Part shown: piece by piece, positions 10,831 to 20,776 of the stretch | Layout of the letters: every line of letters starts with the position of its first letter | Numbering within the stretch: the stretch's first letter is position 1 | Assembly: GCA_036897625.1 (NCBI GenBank) | Contig: JAYMTA010000694.1 | Span: forward strand, 1 to 25,137 | DNA from: Pelargonium cotyledonis | Taxonomy: Eukaryota > Streptophyta > Magnoliopsida > Geraniales > Geraniaceae | Direction of reading: 5' to 3' | DNA length: 25,137 bases | The notes under the pieces: generated by a model | Database searches by the model: none | The model's input: only the letters and a program-made list of their open reading frames with translations | Told to the model about the DNA's origin: nothing | Program-made: the position numbers and the translations under genes

Positions 10831-11709
10831 AACTGAGAGACAGGGAGAGAAACGCGGTAACTAGATAGCAAATTCGAAATGCAGTTACACGTAAAAAGCA
10901 GTGAACCAAATGGATTTTTTCAGACGCAACTTCTTTGGCCTGTAAACTCGGTGTAATTGGAAGCATCAACTTTTCATGTATACAAAGTCCATGATATATA
11001 TTTAAATTTTAACTAATTTTAAAAACACTAGCATTTGATCTCGTACGTTGCACGGATAGTAAACCAAAATTATAACGAAATATATAGTTCAAGTGATAAA
11101 AATATATGATTTATTTGAATTTGTATTTATTTTAATGACTTACTACAATTCAAATAGTTCATCTAAATAGAGGCGCGAGTGTGGAAGGTTTGAACCAATA
11201 TTCACTTCAATAATTTATTACAAATAGTTTTTATATGACATCATTATCTACTCATAAGTAACTTTGAAATTGTGAATAATTAGAATGCAATTTTATATTA
11301 AATTAAACAATTTATTTTACACTTTTATCTAACCTAAAGTTTTAATTTAAAGTACATATGTTCATTGTCAGTTTATATTGTTGGTGTAAATACATGTTCC
11401 CCCACTCCACCCCCCCAAAAAAAAAATTACTCAATGTGCTGAGAATGAGCTGCCAATGAGTGAGTAATGTTTACTGAAGTGTTATATTAGCCTAAACCAT
11501 TTATTCTCAAGGATTCTAAGTTCACTGACACTTATGGGTTTAAGACTATAACATTGTGGTAGCTTAAATAAAGTTGTTGCAGAAGAAACACATACATCTT
11601 GCTTTTGTTTGCTAATTAACTATTGTTTTCAAATGCCAACCAATTTTGTCTTCTTGAGCATATATATATAGGGAGAATAATGTATATGAGATATATATAT
11701 ATATGATTC
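10831..11709. other. AT-rich intergenic DNA
   Basis: No gene is visible. The stretch holds a candidate Helitron 3' end (11028-11055), a C-run/A-run at about 11400-11427 and TA-rich microsatellite runs at about 11661-11704. Confidence 0.6.
11028..11055 (-). mobile_element. Candidate Helitron 3' terminus
   Basis: Read on the minus strand, a short imperfect hairpin (CCGTGCAACGTACG) is followed by 10 bases and then CTAG next to a T. A hairpin about 10-12 bases before CTRR, inserted before T, is the Helitron 3' signature. The stem is short and has a G-T pair, and no 5' TC end was located, so the element body, which would extend to higher coordinates, is undefined. Confidence 0.3.
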
Positions 11710-11912
11710 ACATATTATACCTTCCTAAGATTAGGCATGCATGGTTTTTGAGAGTAATAAGAATGAGTACAAGTCTCATATTGAAAATATGTAAAAATCA
11801 TGAAGTGAAGACATATTATAGCTTCCTAAGATTAGACATGCATGGTTTTTTTAGATTAATAAGAATGTTTATAAGTCTCGTATTGAAAATATGTAAAAAT
11901 CATGAAGTGAAG
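11710..11912. repeat. Tandem duplication, about 101 bp, two copies
   Basis: Copies start with ACATATTATA at 11710 and 11811 and each ends ATCATGAAGTGAAG. They differ at a limited number of bases. Apart from short frames read through the repeat there is no coding evidence. The second copy ends immediately before the MULE terminus. Confidence 0.85.
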
Positions 11913-11927
11913 ATGTGATATTTAAAA

Positions 11928-12225
11928 GGAAAAATGTTCCCAGAGATCCTTGAAGTATCCAATTTGTTCCGCGTGGGTCCTCAAACTATGAGTTGTTCCT
12001 CTCGAGTAATAGTTGGGTTGTTTTTGTTCCGCCGAAGGACATTCTGTCAAATCACTTAACGGAGCCGTTAACACTGTCCTACGTGGCTTCGCTTTAATTT
12101 GAAATCATGCCTCGTCAACAGACCAGCTCGTGCCTCTTGCCTCTTGCCTCGCTGACTTTTTTTAAACATGTGATATCCCACGTGGGTGGTGACGTGGACT
12201 AACACAAACCCAACAGTTGGAGCCC
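11928..12225 (+). repeat. MULE left terminal inverted repeat
   Basis: It pairs with 17840-18124 in reverse complement with high similarity throughout. Landmarks include TCCTCAAACTATGAGTTGTT, AATCACTTAACGGAGCC, the tandem CCTCTTGCCTCTTGCCTCG and GACGTGGACTAAC. It contains CCACGTGG (G-box-like) near 12179, a possible promoter element for the transposase gene that starts about 300 bp inside. Confidence 0.92.
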
Positions 12226-12523
12226 TTTTTGTTCGTCCATCTTCCTCGACAATCTCCATTCTCCATTCTCTCTAGGTCAATTCAATCGAAGCCACACATC
12301 AAGAATCAAGCTGAGGAAAGAGTGTGGAGTGTTGGGAGAGAATCTTTGCTATTGAAGCGGACACGACGACGACAGAGAGGGTTCTCCTTTTTATCGACAA
12401 AGGCTTTTGAATCTCAAGGTCAGTCTGTATTTTCAATTTTTTATTTCCATTGTCCTCTTTTTCTGTTGGTTTCGAACTGCTTGAGGAGTATTTTATTTGA
12501 TTTGGGTGTAGGGTTGTTTTATA
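12226..12523 (+). other. Leader region of the MULE transposase gene
   Basis: This non-coding stretch lies between the left TIR and the first ATG of the transposase. CTCAAGGTCAGT at about 12414 could be a splice donor, and the T-rich tract ending GGTGTAG at about 12510 a matching acceptor, which would make a short leader intron. This is inference from splice-site resemblance only. Confidence 0.35.
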
Positions 12524-15500
12524 ATGACTGGTAATGAAGGTAGTGGGTTAGTGGACAATAATCTAAGGTTGAGTCTTACAATAAGGTATGGAGGTAAGTT
12601 TGTAAAAAAATGGATCTAGATATGTTGGTGGTTTGAAAACTACTGTTCGTTTCGATCCTGATGTGTTGAATTTTTGGAGTTTAATGGAGTGTTTTCGAGA
12701 TTTAGGGTACTCAAATGTGAGTAAAATACACTTCAAATTACCTAACAATCAGAGATATCTAGGTATGAGGATTTTGTGCTGCATAACAGATGACAATGGA
12801 TTGTTGGAGATGTTGGAATATTACCACCAGGGATATAGGGAAATTGAATCTGTATTTGGAGCATGGTGAGTCATTGTAGTGTACACCAGATGACATGGTA
12901 CCTGAGCTTGGAGTGACATTGGCAGATGTAAGAACACCAGCTCCCATTTTGAATGCTAGTGACACTATTAGTGGTGTAAGGGATGTCCAAATCATAAATG
13001 GGCAAATAGGTAAATTGTATGGTCTGAATTATGGTGAAGAAAGTTGGGATGAGTGTCATGGGCCATGTAATGTTGAAGTGAGAGAGGGGACAGCACAAAT
13101 TGTGTGTCACATGCAATGTAATGTTGGTGGGACAAGACAAAAAGAGTTGGAAAAAGGTGGGGCTAAGTTGGTTGGTGACTACAATAATGGTGGTCCAAAT
13201 TGTTTTGAACCACAAGTTGGGGGTCTTAATGAGGTAGTAGGGAAAGAAACAGGTCAAGAGGAGAGAGATAAAGAACCAGAGGTAGGGGAGGTCCTACCAT
13301 ATCCAGAGGAAGGGGAAAAAAAACAGCACCAGTGGAAGGGAAAAAAGAAGCACAAGTACCCCCTGCTGAAGTAGAGGTAGCTAAGAAAGGGACTGTGGAG
13401 CAAGTTGAGGTTGAGTTGGAGCCTGTAGCAACACAAATTGAGAATCCAGAAATAGCAACACAAGCTGAAAACTTGGGGGAAGCATTTGGGGAGCAAGTGC
13501 AGGAAAAACAAGCTGAAGATCAAGTTCAAAAGCAACAAGAAGAAGAAGTGGTTGAAAGAAGACTTGAGGAAGTAGTTGCAGCTGAAACAGAATAAGTTCT
13601 GAATCAACAACAAGAAGAAATGGTTGAAAGAAGACCTGAAGAAGTAGTTACAGCTGAAACAGAACAACTTGAGAATCAACAAGTTCCAGAAGTGGTTGAA
13701 ACAAGACCCGAGGAAGCAATTGCAGCAGTTGGGGAGCAAGATGCATCATCAGATGATGAGGATGAGGTAGACCATGAATACCAAGGTGATGATGAATTTC
13801 TTCCCTCTGATGTTGGTGATAAATCATCAGATGATAATGATGAGTTGCAGGAGGCTAGAGGTAAGGTCAAGAAGTTGGTTTCAAAAAGAAAACAAATTTT
13901 GGAGATGCTTGATAACCTACCTGAACCAGGGGAAATAGAGGAGGGTGAAGACATAGGTAATGGAAGTGAGGCAGAGGTACCTGACACATACAAGGAAAAT
14001 GTTAATGCAGGAGAAAATGAAAATGATGATGAAGAAGTAGGGGGAGCTAGAAATGGGGATGAATCAGATTGTGTTTCAAGTGAGGAGCTATTAATAAACT
14101 TGAGGAACATAAAAGGAATTACTACTGAATCAGAGTACTTTGACTCATTTGAAGATGATATTTCCATAGCAACTGATGGTAGTAATTCAAATGCCGACAC
14201 TGTTGTGAGGAGGTCTCAAGACAAGGTGTTTTTGTACAACCTGGATGCTCCCTTCAGGGACTTCTTTTTGGAGCAGCAGTTCAGAAGTGTTAGTGTGGTT
14301 AGAAAGGTTGTGGTGATGTATTCAATTGTGAAGAGGAGATTGCTTAGGTACTTCAAAAATGACAAGCAAAGAATACATGTGAAATGTGTAGATGTTGATT
14401 ATCCTTGGAAGCTGTTTGTATCCCCAGTAAATGACAATGGGAGGTTTGTGATAAAGACCTACAATAGGGAACACACTTGTGATGAAGACATAGAGAACAA
14501 ATGGGTGACTTGCAGAACCATTATTGGCTATGTTGGGGACATAATTGTAGAGGTGCCAAGTATTAAGACAAAAACCATAATGGCTTTGGTGTGGAAGCAA
14601 TTGAAGACCAAGGTCAATGATGGTTAGTGTAGGAAGGCTAAACACTGGTTGTTTAAGGATTTGATAAGTAGATTCATGAGTGAATATGCAGAAGTTTGGA
14701 GGTATGCTGAGGAGTTGAGAATCTCTAATCCTGGAACCACAGTAGAGTTGCAAAATTTCTTTCTTGAACCTGGTGTTAGACCTCACTTTAAAAGGATGTA
14801 TATATGTTTTGGGGCTTTGAAGGCAGGGTTTCTTGCAAGGTGTAGAGCTTTTATAGGTTTGGATGGCTATTTTTTGAAGGGTTTGGTAAAGGATGAGCTC
14901 CTAGCAGTTGTGGGAAAAGACGATAACAACCAGATGTACCCCATTGCATAGGCCATTGTAGAATTTGAGTCAACTTTATCATGGGTATGGTTTCTTGACC
15001 TCCTAAACAAGGACTTAAACATAGGTTGTGGTAGACGCTGGACATTAATGTCTGATCAGCATATGGTATATTTGTATACAATTAATGTTGTTAGCTAAGT
15101 CTATTTCTGTTGTGATTTAAATATGGCTTGCTAATTCATGGTTTGCAGTTTTTGAAGGGTTTGGTAGCAGCAATTCAAGATGTATTGCCTGAATATGAAC
15201 AAAGGATGAGCGTACGTCATTTGTATGCAAACTGGAAGAAGCACTTTAAAGGTGATGATTTGAAGGTCAAGTATTGGGCAGCTGCTAAGTCTTCTAATCC
15301 TTGCAAGATGTGGGAGAACCTTAGTGATCTTGCTGAGTTATGCCCAAATGGGTATGTAAGGTTAGCAGAAACCCTTCATCCAAAATTTTGGTGTCGAGCA
15401 TTCTTTGAAAGTTTGTCTAGTAATGATGTTGTAGATAACAACATTTGTGAAACTTTCAATTGTGTTATAGTTGAGGCTAGGTCTAAACCTGTCATTACCA

Positions 15501-16583
15501 TGTTAGAAGATATTAGAATATATGTGATGAAAAGGTTAGTTAAGAAAAGAGAGGCTGTGACTAAGTGGAAGCAAGTTTATGCTCCAAGAATTCATGTGAA
15601 GTTGCAGAAACAGACATTATTAACTGGAGATTGGAGTTTGGAGTGGAATGGTGAAGGAGGCTATGAAGTGAGTAGGGGAGATGAGAAGCATGTTGTCATA
15701 CTTAAGAAGATGTACTGCACATGTAGAAGGTGGCAGTTGAGAGGCTATCCTTGCCTTCATGCCTATGCTGCTATAAACTTTGAGAAGAAGGACATTGCTG
15801 ATTACATATGTGAATGTTATAAGATGGACAAGTACAAAGAAACATATGCACACATGCTCCAACCAGTGAGATGCCCTCAAGACTGGCCAACACCTGTGTT
15901 AAGGCCATTGTTACCCCTTACTGATAGGAGGATGCAAGGGAGGCCTAAAAAACATAAAAGGAAGAGGGAAGAAGGTGAGAAGGCTGCACCACAGACAAAA
16001 GTTTCAAAAAAAGGGAAGCCTATGTCCTGCACTTTGTATCACAAGGTTGATCACAACATGAGGACATGCCCATTGAATCCAAACAAGGTACATTTATATC
16101 TTCAATATTTGTGCATCATTTCAATATTTGTACATTTTTATCTTCAATATTTGCTGCATCAGTTTAAGTTTGTTATCATTTCAATTATCCTCAAAATGTT
16201 TTCAAGGCCAAAAGAAGACCAAGAACCATCAACCTGAACCACCAACTGATGTAGTTGTACCATCTACAAGGACACCAAAGAGGAAGAAGACCGACAAAGC
16301 ACCTCAGGGCTTTGGGGTGTACACCAACCCACAAACTGGTCAACAAATACTTAATGTATGTTTAGGAACTTAAATTCTGCCACAATTGATCAATATGTGT
16401 ATGTTAGACTTTAATTCATTTCATTTTGTGATTTTGAAGCTTGGGACACAAACTCAGCTAGTCATTGGGGGGGAACCAAGAGAAACAAGACAAAGCAAGG
16501 GCAAGGTACAAGCCAAGGACAATGGGAATCAACAAGCCAAGGAAAAGGAAAGGTTCAAGCCAAGGAGAAGGGGAAAGAACTAG
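12524..16583 (+). pseudogene. MURA-type MULE transposase, disabled by several lesions
   Basis: In order: ATG at 12524 with a plant PB1-like N-terminal domain (about 12524-12866), an acidic repeat-rich linker (about 13230-14200), the MuDR DNA-binding-type domain (about 14270-14600), the DDE core with Asp codons at 14862 and 15054 and Glu at 15449, a SWIM zinc finger with C-x-C and C-x-H (15716-15760), a Lys-rich tail and a zinc knuckle missing one Cys (about 16027-16073). Likely introns are 15066-15148, 16088-16206 and 16356-16439, though the second leaves a phase mismatch. Lesions seen: a frame change in the A-run at 12604-12610, another near 12852-12866, TAG at 12877, a frame change in the A-run near 13315-13322, TAA at 13593, TAG at 14625 and TAG at 14949. 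The family cuts and pastes MULE DNA in the nucleus. This copy cannot make the full enzyme; the part after 15128 is still open. Confidence 0.9.
13545..13760 (+). repeat. Three tandem 72-bp (24-codon) repeats in the transposase linker
   Basis: Units start with GAAGTG or GAAATG at 13545, 13617 and 13689, exactly 72 bp apart, and encode a VVERRPEEVVTAETE-like acidic/basic segment. The first unit carries the C-to-T change that makes the TAA at 13593; the second unit has CAA at the matching place. The third unit diverges in its last third. Confidence 0.85.
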
Positions 16584-17294
16584 TTCAAGACAATGAAAAG
16601 AGGAATGGAAAGAAATAACCTACAAAGAATAAGGGTGTATGGATACCATAGCTGTGGGGGAATTTGATTAACAGCAAACTGATGTTAATCTGATTTTTTG
16701 TGAATTTTGGTATATGAACAAGGGTTAGGTACTATGGAAGTTGGTTTCTCTGGTTTTTGTTTATATTTGGTTGATGAAGAAGGATTATGTACTATTGAAG
16801 ATTGTGTTTCTGGTTTTGGTATATGTTTGGTTGATGAAGATGGGTTAGGTAGTATGGCAGTTGTTGTTTGAAGTTTAGGTGGCAGTTATGTATGGCTAAA
16901 AGCCAGATTTTGTGAACTCATCAATTAACTTATCAATGACAATGAAAGTATTATGTGTTTCTACATGTGGCAGTTCATTTCATTGCTCTTAATTGATGTT
17001 TTGGTTAATTCATTGCTGTTAACAGATGACATGGTTATTTGCTGTTAATTAATTTCATTCATGGCACAAGCAAAAACAGATGAAAGATTTAATGTTTGAT
17101 TTCAACCAAATGAATTTCATTCATTTCAAAATGGGTCATACACATCACTGTTTTTACAATCTTTCCTTCACATCACTATGATTTGCTTCAACTAAACAAA
17201 CTATGATCACTAAGGAAGAGCTAAATCAGTTTGTGTCCTATCTGTGCCATTCTTGTAGGTTACAAGTACAAACAACCAAAACACAACAATGAAG
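16584..17294. other. Non-coding spacer between the two convergent MULE genes
   Basis: No coding region is seen here. It should hold the 3' ends of both transcripts. It contains three imperfect copies of a 50-60 bp tandem repeat (about 16709-16870), with GGTTGATGAAGA in the second and third copies exactly 60 bp apart. AATTAATT-rich sequence follows to about 17060. Confidence 0.65.
16709..16870. repeat. Imperfect tandem repeat, about 60-bp unit, three copies
   Basis: Shared words are GGTATATG, GGGTTAGGTA, CTATGGAAGTTG-like and TTTCTGGTTTT. The first copy lacks about 10 bp found in the other two. It sits just after the transposase stop codon in the presumed 3' untranslated region. Confidence 0.7.
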
Positions 17295-17746
17295 CTAATA
17301 ACAATTTTTTTTCTTCCAGTTGCTTGACTTTGAATCCCCTTCACTACAATTTTTCACAATCTTTGAACTCTCTGCAATCTCAACCACTACAATCCGTTTT
17401 CTCAAAACTTCAATTTCAGCAACCAGCCTTTTATTCTCCTCATGAAGCTCGAATATCAGATTCTTATATCTGAGTATTTGCAATTTGGGATCATGCTAAT
17501 CCCAAAATGCACACCCACCCTCCTACATTTAATCAACCATTAAAATCGATAGCAAATTAGAAATTATGTCCAGAAATTCAATTACAACCAGATCACACTT
17601 ACCTCTTCCTCTTTCACACAACAATAGAATCGCCTTCCAGGATTCTTCTTGGTCCACGCAGTCATTCGTGCGGCTTTCATTCCGCACTTGCAACGAACTT
17701 CAAAATCCTCATACGATATATGCTTCTCCTTGTGGAATAAACCCAT
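17295..17746 (-). pseudogene. GRF-type zinc finger plus coiled coil, MULE companion gene with one nonsense codon
   Basis: Exon 1 (17603-17746) encodes a C-x-C pair in RCKCGMKA, then MTAWT and NPGRRFYCC, which contains the G-R-R-F of the GRF zinc-finger family. A GAG/GTAAGT donor, an 80-bp intron (17523-17602) and a TAG acceptor lead in phase to exon 2 (17295-17522). This opens with GGCAFWD, the second half of the finger, and then a Leu/Ile-rich coiled coil (LIFELHEENKRLVAEIEVL). A TAG at 17496-17498 stands where relatives have the Trp of the FW-D-W motif, so the chain would stop inside the finger; without it the protein would be about 123 residues. GRF fingers bind single-stranded nucleic acid in some proteins (family knowledge). 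The gene is tail-to-tail with the transposase and is driven, by inference, from the right TIR. An alternative ATG at 17806 would add a poly-Phe run translated from a GAA microsatellite and is unlikely. Confidence 0.8.
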
Positions 17747-17754
17747 GACTCGAG

Positions 17755-17778
17755 AGAAGAAGAAGAAGAAGAAGAAGA
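17755..17778. repeat. GAA microsatellite
   Basis: About eight GAA/AGA units lie just upstream of the GRF gene's start codon, in its presumed leader. A second, shorter GAA-rich run lies at about 17822-17836. Confidence 0.85.
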
Positions 17779-17839
17779 TGGTTATGCAAATCCGACTTAC
17801 ATGCACAAAGATGGAGACAATAAGAAGAAGAAGAAGCTA

Positions 17840-18124
17840 GGGCTCCAACGGTTAGTCCACGTCACAAAACACGTGGGCTGCCACGTGTTTAAAAACAGCC
17901 AGCGAGGCAAGAGGCAAGAGGCACGAGCTGGTCTACTGAGGGGCCTCATTTCAAATTAAAGCGACGCCACATAGGACAGTGTTAATGGCTCCGTTAAGTG
18001 ATTTGACGGAATGTTCTTCGGTGGAACAAAAACAACCCAACTATGACTTGAGAGGAACAACTCATAGTTTGAGGACCTATGCGAAACAAATCGGATATTT
18101 CAAGAACTTCTGGTAACTTTTTCC
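17840..18124 (-). repeat. MULE right terminal inverted repeat
   Basis: This is the inverted partner of 11928-12225. It carries two ACGTG cores (near 17871 and 17882) within about 20 bp and lies just upstream of the minus-strand GRF zinc-finger gene, so it is the likely source of that gene's promoter. It is about 13 bp shorter than the left TIR, the difference lying mainly near the inner GTTGGAGCCC end. Confidence 0.92.
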
Positions 18125-19045
18125 TTTCATATCACCACCACAACAATTATCAAGTCCTTCACCACAACAACCAAATCACAAATTATTATTTTTAAGCCAC
18201 CATTGCAAATTCCACAAAAATTAACGAACCTATAACCAAAATAGCCCATGTTGCAGCAGTAATATACAGAAGAGACCCCAGGGCAGCAAGCCAGCAACAG
18301 TAGCTGCCACGATTAGAATTTGACACTTGTTATTTTGTTTACATAGACGTACATATTTACTTAGTTCAACAATTACATTTAAATGTCACAAAAAACTTCA
18401 TTTCACCAACTTCAATATTGCATGTTAAGTCAAATTAATAGCATCCACAATTTTAAATACAAAATTTTAAATTTCATGTTTAAAAATCTTTATAACTCAT
18501 TATTGTTCACGGATTTAACAGGTGGTTTCATCAAATTTTGCGGAAGGACAAATTATTAATTTAAATCTAAATATTAAGACTCCACCTACAATATTTTCAT
18601 GTGACTTTAACGACAGTCTATATCATTCGTTTTGTAGCTCTCGAGTTTCCAAGTTGCTGTCATAATTAAGAGAATGCTAGACTTTCTATGACTGATTCAA
18701 CATGGTTACAGAGTTTTTGCTACAATTCAGAAAGCATTTTGTGTGTAGTGTATTAGTAGTCTAACAAAGACCTCACAGGGACACCCATTTTGACCAAACA
18801 GCTGTTAGTGCTGTCTTCTTATGCAATTTAACAAGCAGCCTTTTTCCTTCATTCTTGTGTTATTTTCTTCTACTTATTCACTTCATTTTCAAACCTATAG
18901 AAAATGCGATAGGCAGGAATTCTCAAGGCTCCACCTACTTCTTTCCGCTAAACCGAACTGGAATCGGATTATTTCCCTGGTTTAGTAACACGACACACTC
19001 AATGCGTATTACTAAACGAGTTTATAATTAAATATAATCACCAAA

Positions 19046-19200
19046 GCAGGTTGAGTTAAGCGGTTAAATACTTTAGATTTTTTTAGAAATCTCATATTCG
19101 AGCCTCTCTGCATGCGATATGAGGTGAGGTTATTTGATTTTATAGGAGAGAGATATCCCATGTTGTGTAGCTCAACTGATAAAAAAATGTACTATTTAAA
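19046..19200 (+). mobile_element. Candidate degraded tRNA-derived SINE
   Basis: GGTTGAGTTAAGCGGTTAAA resembles a polymerase III A box and CATATTCGAGCCTC, about 40 bp later, a B box. The spacing fits tRNA-derived SINE heads. An A-rich tail lies near 19181-19207. No target duplication was established, and both boxes are imperfect. Confidence 0.25.
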
Positions 19201-19929
19201 AAAAAATTATACAATGCGACATATTTAAATAAACTACTTCGGATGAACTTAACACAATTCAATATTATTTTAACACATTTAATTTACATGTGTTATTATT
19301 GTTGTGACAAATTTTAAAGATTGCTATTTTATATGTAAATATGCCATTGAATGATTAAAGGAATTGTTTAATAAAACAAGTTAGGTGGATTTAAACAAAT
19401 TTGATATTTGTAAACATGACAAAATTGCCTAAATGACGTGACATGCATTGATTTTTTTACTTTTTTTCATATTAAGTCACATGTCATCACCTATATTATC
19501 ATCCCCAAGATTGGCCTTATTAGCTCGAAACTTTCTATTATGGTATAGTCGTTTTTGTCTAATTGTTTTACACCAAGTTGATTAATTAATAATTATAATT
19601 ACATGTGACATTAAAGTGGAGACACCTAAAATATATTGAATCTCTATGGTCAAATAGCGTTAGTAAAATATTACTCATACTATTGGGTTTTAGTCTCCGT
19701 TCTCAAAGGAGGAAATCAAAAAATATGCAAATTAATATGTGTTAGTATCAGTGTAAAGTTTAGATTTTGCAATCAATTTTGATCAAGTAGATGATAAAAG
19801 AGTCAAACATGGTTTGATTCAGCTTTAATTTTTTTTTTTATCGGCTATTACCGCTCCAACATAGGCTCTTTTGGGCACTTTTCTACTTATTATTAACTTA
19901 TGATTTAACATATTTATTGACTATTATTT

Positions 19930-20169
19930 AGATGGTTACCATCGAAACATACACGATTTGTGACAAAAATTTATGTTATAAATAAGTGAATTTTAATCAC
20001 AAAATGTAATATGTGACAGAATTATGACAAAATATTTCTATCATTATTTGGGTTGTCATAAATAGTGGCGGAAAATATAAATGTTATTACAATTTGTAAC
20101 AGAACTGTGACGAAAATTTTTATTTCACAAATTTTCGTTACATATTGGAACTTTTTTTTTTCTGTAGTG
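19930..20169. mobile_element. CACTA-type terminus with subterminal repeats (other end not found)
   Basis: The stretch ends in a T-run then CTGTAGTG at 20162-20169, the complement of CACTACAG, a typical CACTA terminus. Inside it several variants of TGTGACAGAATT / TGTGACAAAAATT occur in both orientations, the strongest being a palindrome of GACGAAAATTTTT and AAATTTTCGTTAC at about 20109-20142. This matches the clustered subterminal repeats of CACTA elements. The left limit is a guess. Confidence 0.45.
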
Positions 20170-20768
20170 TATTGGTGTAGATTTTATCTCCTACTTGAGA
20201 CGTGTAGCATGTGGTTTATATCTTTAATTGGAGAAGTATTTTACTTAAAATGTTTTAGACCATTTGACTTGAATTATTTTCTCTTTTAGTTTATCTTTAT
20301 TGCTCATTTTACTTTTGCATGTGAATGATAAATGTGTACATTTTTAAGTGACACTTATTGTCCAAAAAAAATTGTATGATTCTCTTTCATAATATTTGAT
20401 GTATTATAATAAAAAAATTCAACTTATTAGTATATAACGTACGGATGTTTTGTACACTAAAAATTATGAATATATTTTTCTTTCATTTAACCCTGAATTC
20501 ATATGTGTGACTGTGAAGCCCATTTACCAACCAAGCCAGCCTTTTATCCATGACTTCAAACATCATAATTAATTAATACTAAAACTAGCAGCCAAAAGTG
20601 TGGCATTGAATTGCCTCATGTTTTTGTTCCACCAACCCCTTGTGGACCATCTCATCTGCCCCACAAATACACAAAAACAAAATTATCACACAACTCCACT
20701 TGCATTTTTCATTGAAACACTTACTTGTCCATTTTCATGCATGAACCGCCCAATTTCGGTAAACCAAC

Positions 20769-20776
20769 TATATATA
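20769..20776 (+). promoter_or_regulatory. Probable TATA box of the LHT8-like gene
   Basis: TATATATA lies 110 bp before the start codon, which would place transcription start near 20800 and give a leader of about 75-80 bases. Inferred from position and sequence only. Confidence 0.5.

Larger units (their letters stand above)
11928..18124. mobile_element. Mutator-like element (MULE) with two convergent broken genes
   Basis: The ends are GGAAAAATGTTCC at 11928 and its inverted partner ending CTTTTTCC at 18124. Long terminal inverted repeats (11928-12225 and 17840-18124) flank a MURA-type transposase pseudogene on the plus strand and a GRF zinc-finger pseudogene on the minus strand. The total is about 6.2 kb. 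The inverted match continues outside these ends (GTGATAT at 11915-11921 and its complement at 18129-18135), so the true boundary could be slightly wider. I could not find a matching 8-11 bp target duplication. Both genes face inward, with their starts near opposite TIRs, so the TIRs are the likely promoters. Confidence 0.9.
18136..20768. other. Intergenic DNA between the MULE and the transporter gene
   Basis: No convincing coding region is present. The stretch contains a candidate tRNA-derived SINE (about 19046-19200) and a CACTA-type terminus (about 19930-20169). The remainder is AT-rich and unremarkable; it includes the upstream region of the amino acid transporter gene. Confidence 0.6.

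Noticed and set aside
11661..11704. TATATATA runs as a promoter
   Set aside because: They are microsatellite-like, and no gene starts downstream at a suitable distance.
13254..13739. Minus-strand frame rich in Leu, Phe and Cys
   Set aside because: It is antisense to the 72-bp repeats and acidic region; no start context or family signal.
13676..14200. Long minus-strand frame, Ser-rich, opposite the transposase linker
   Set aside because: It is the reverse reading of the Asp/Glu-rich linker, which naturally gives Ser-rich open antisense frames.
17747..17806. Upstream ATG for the GRF gene giving a poly-Phe N-terminus
   Set aside because: The Phe run is a translated GAA microsatellite; the ATG at 17746 starts a more family-like protein.
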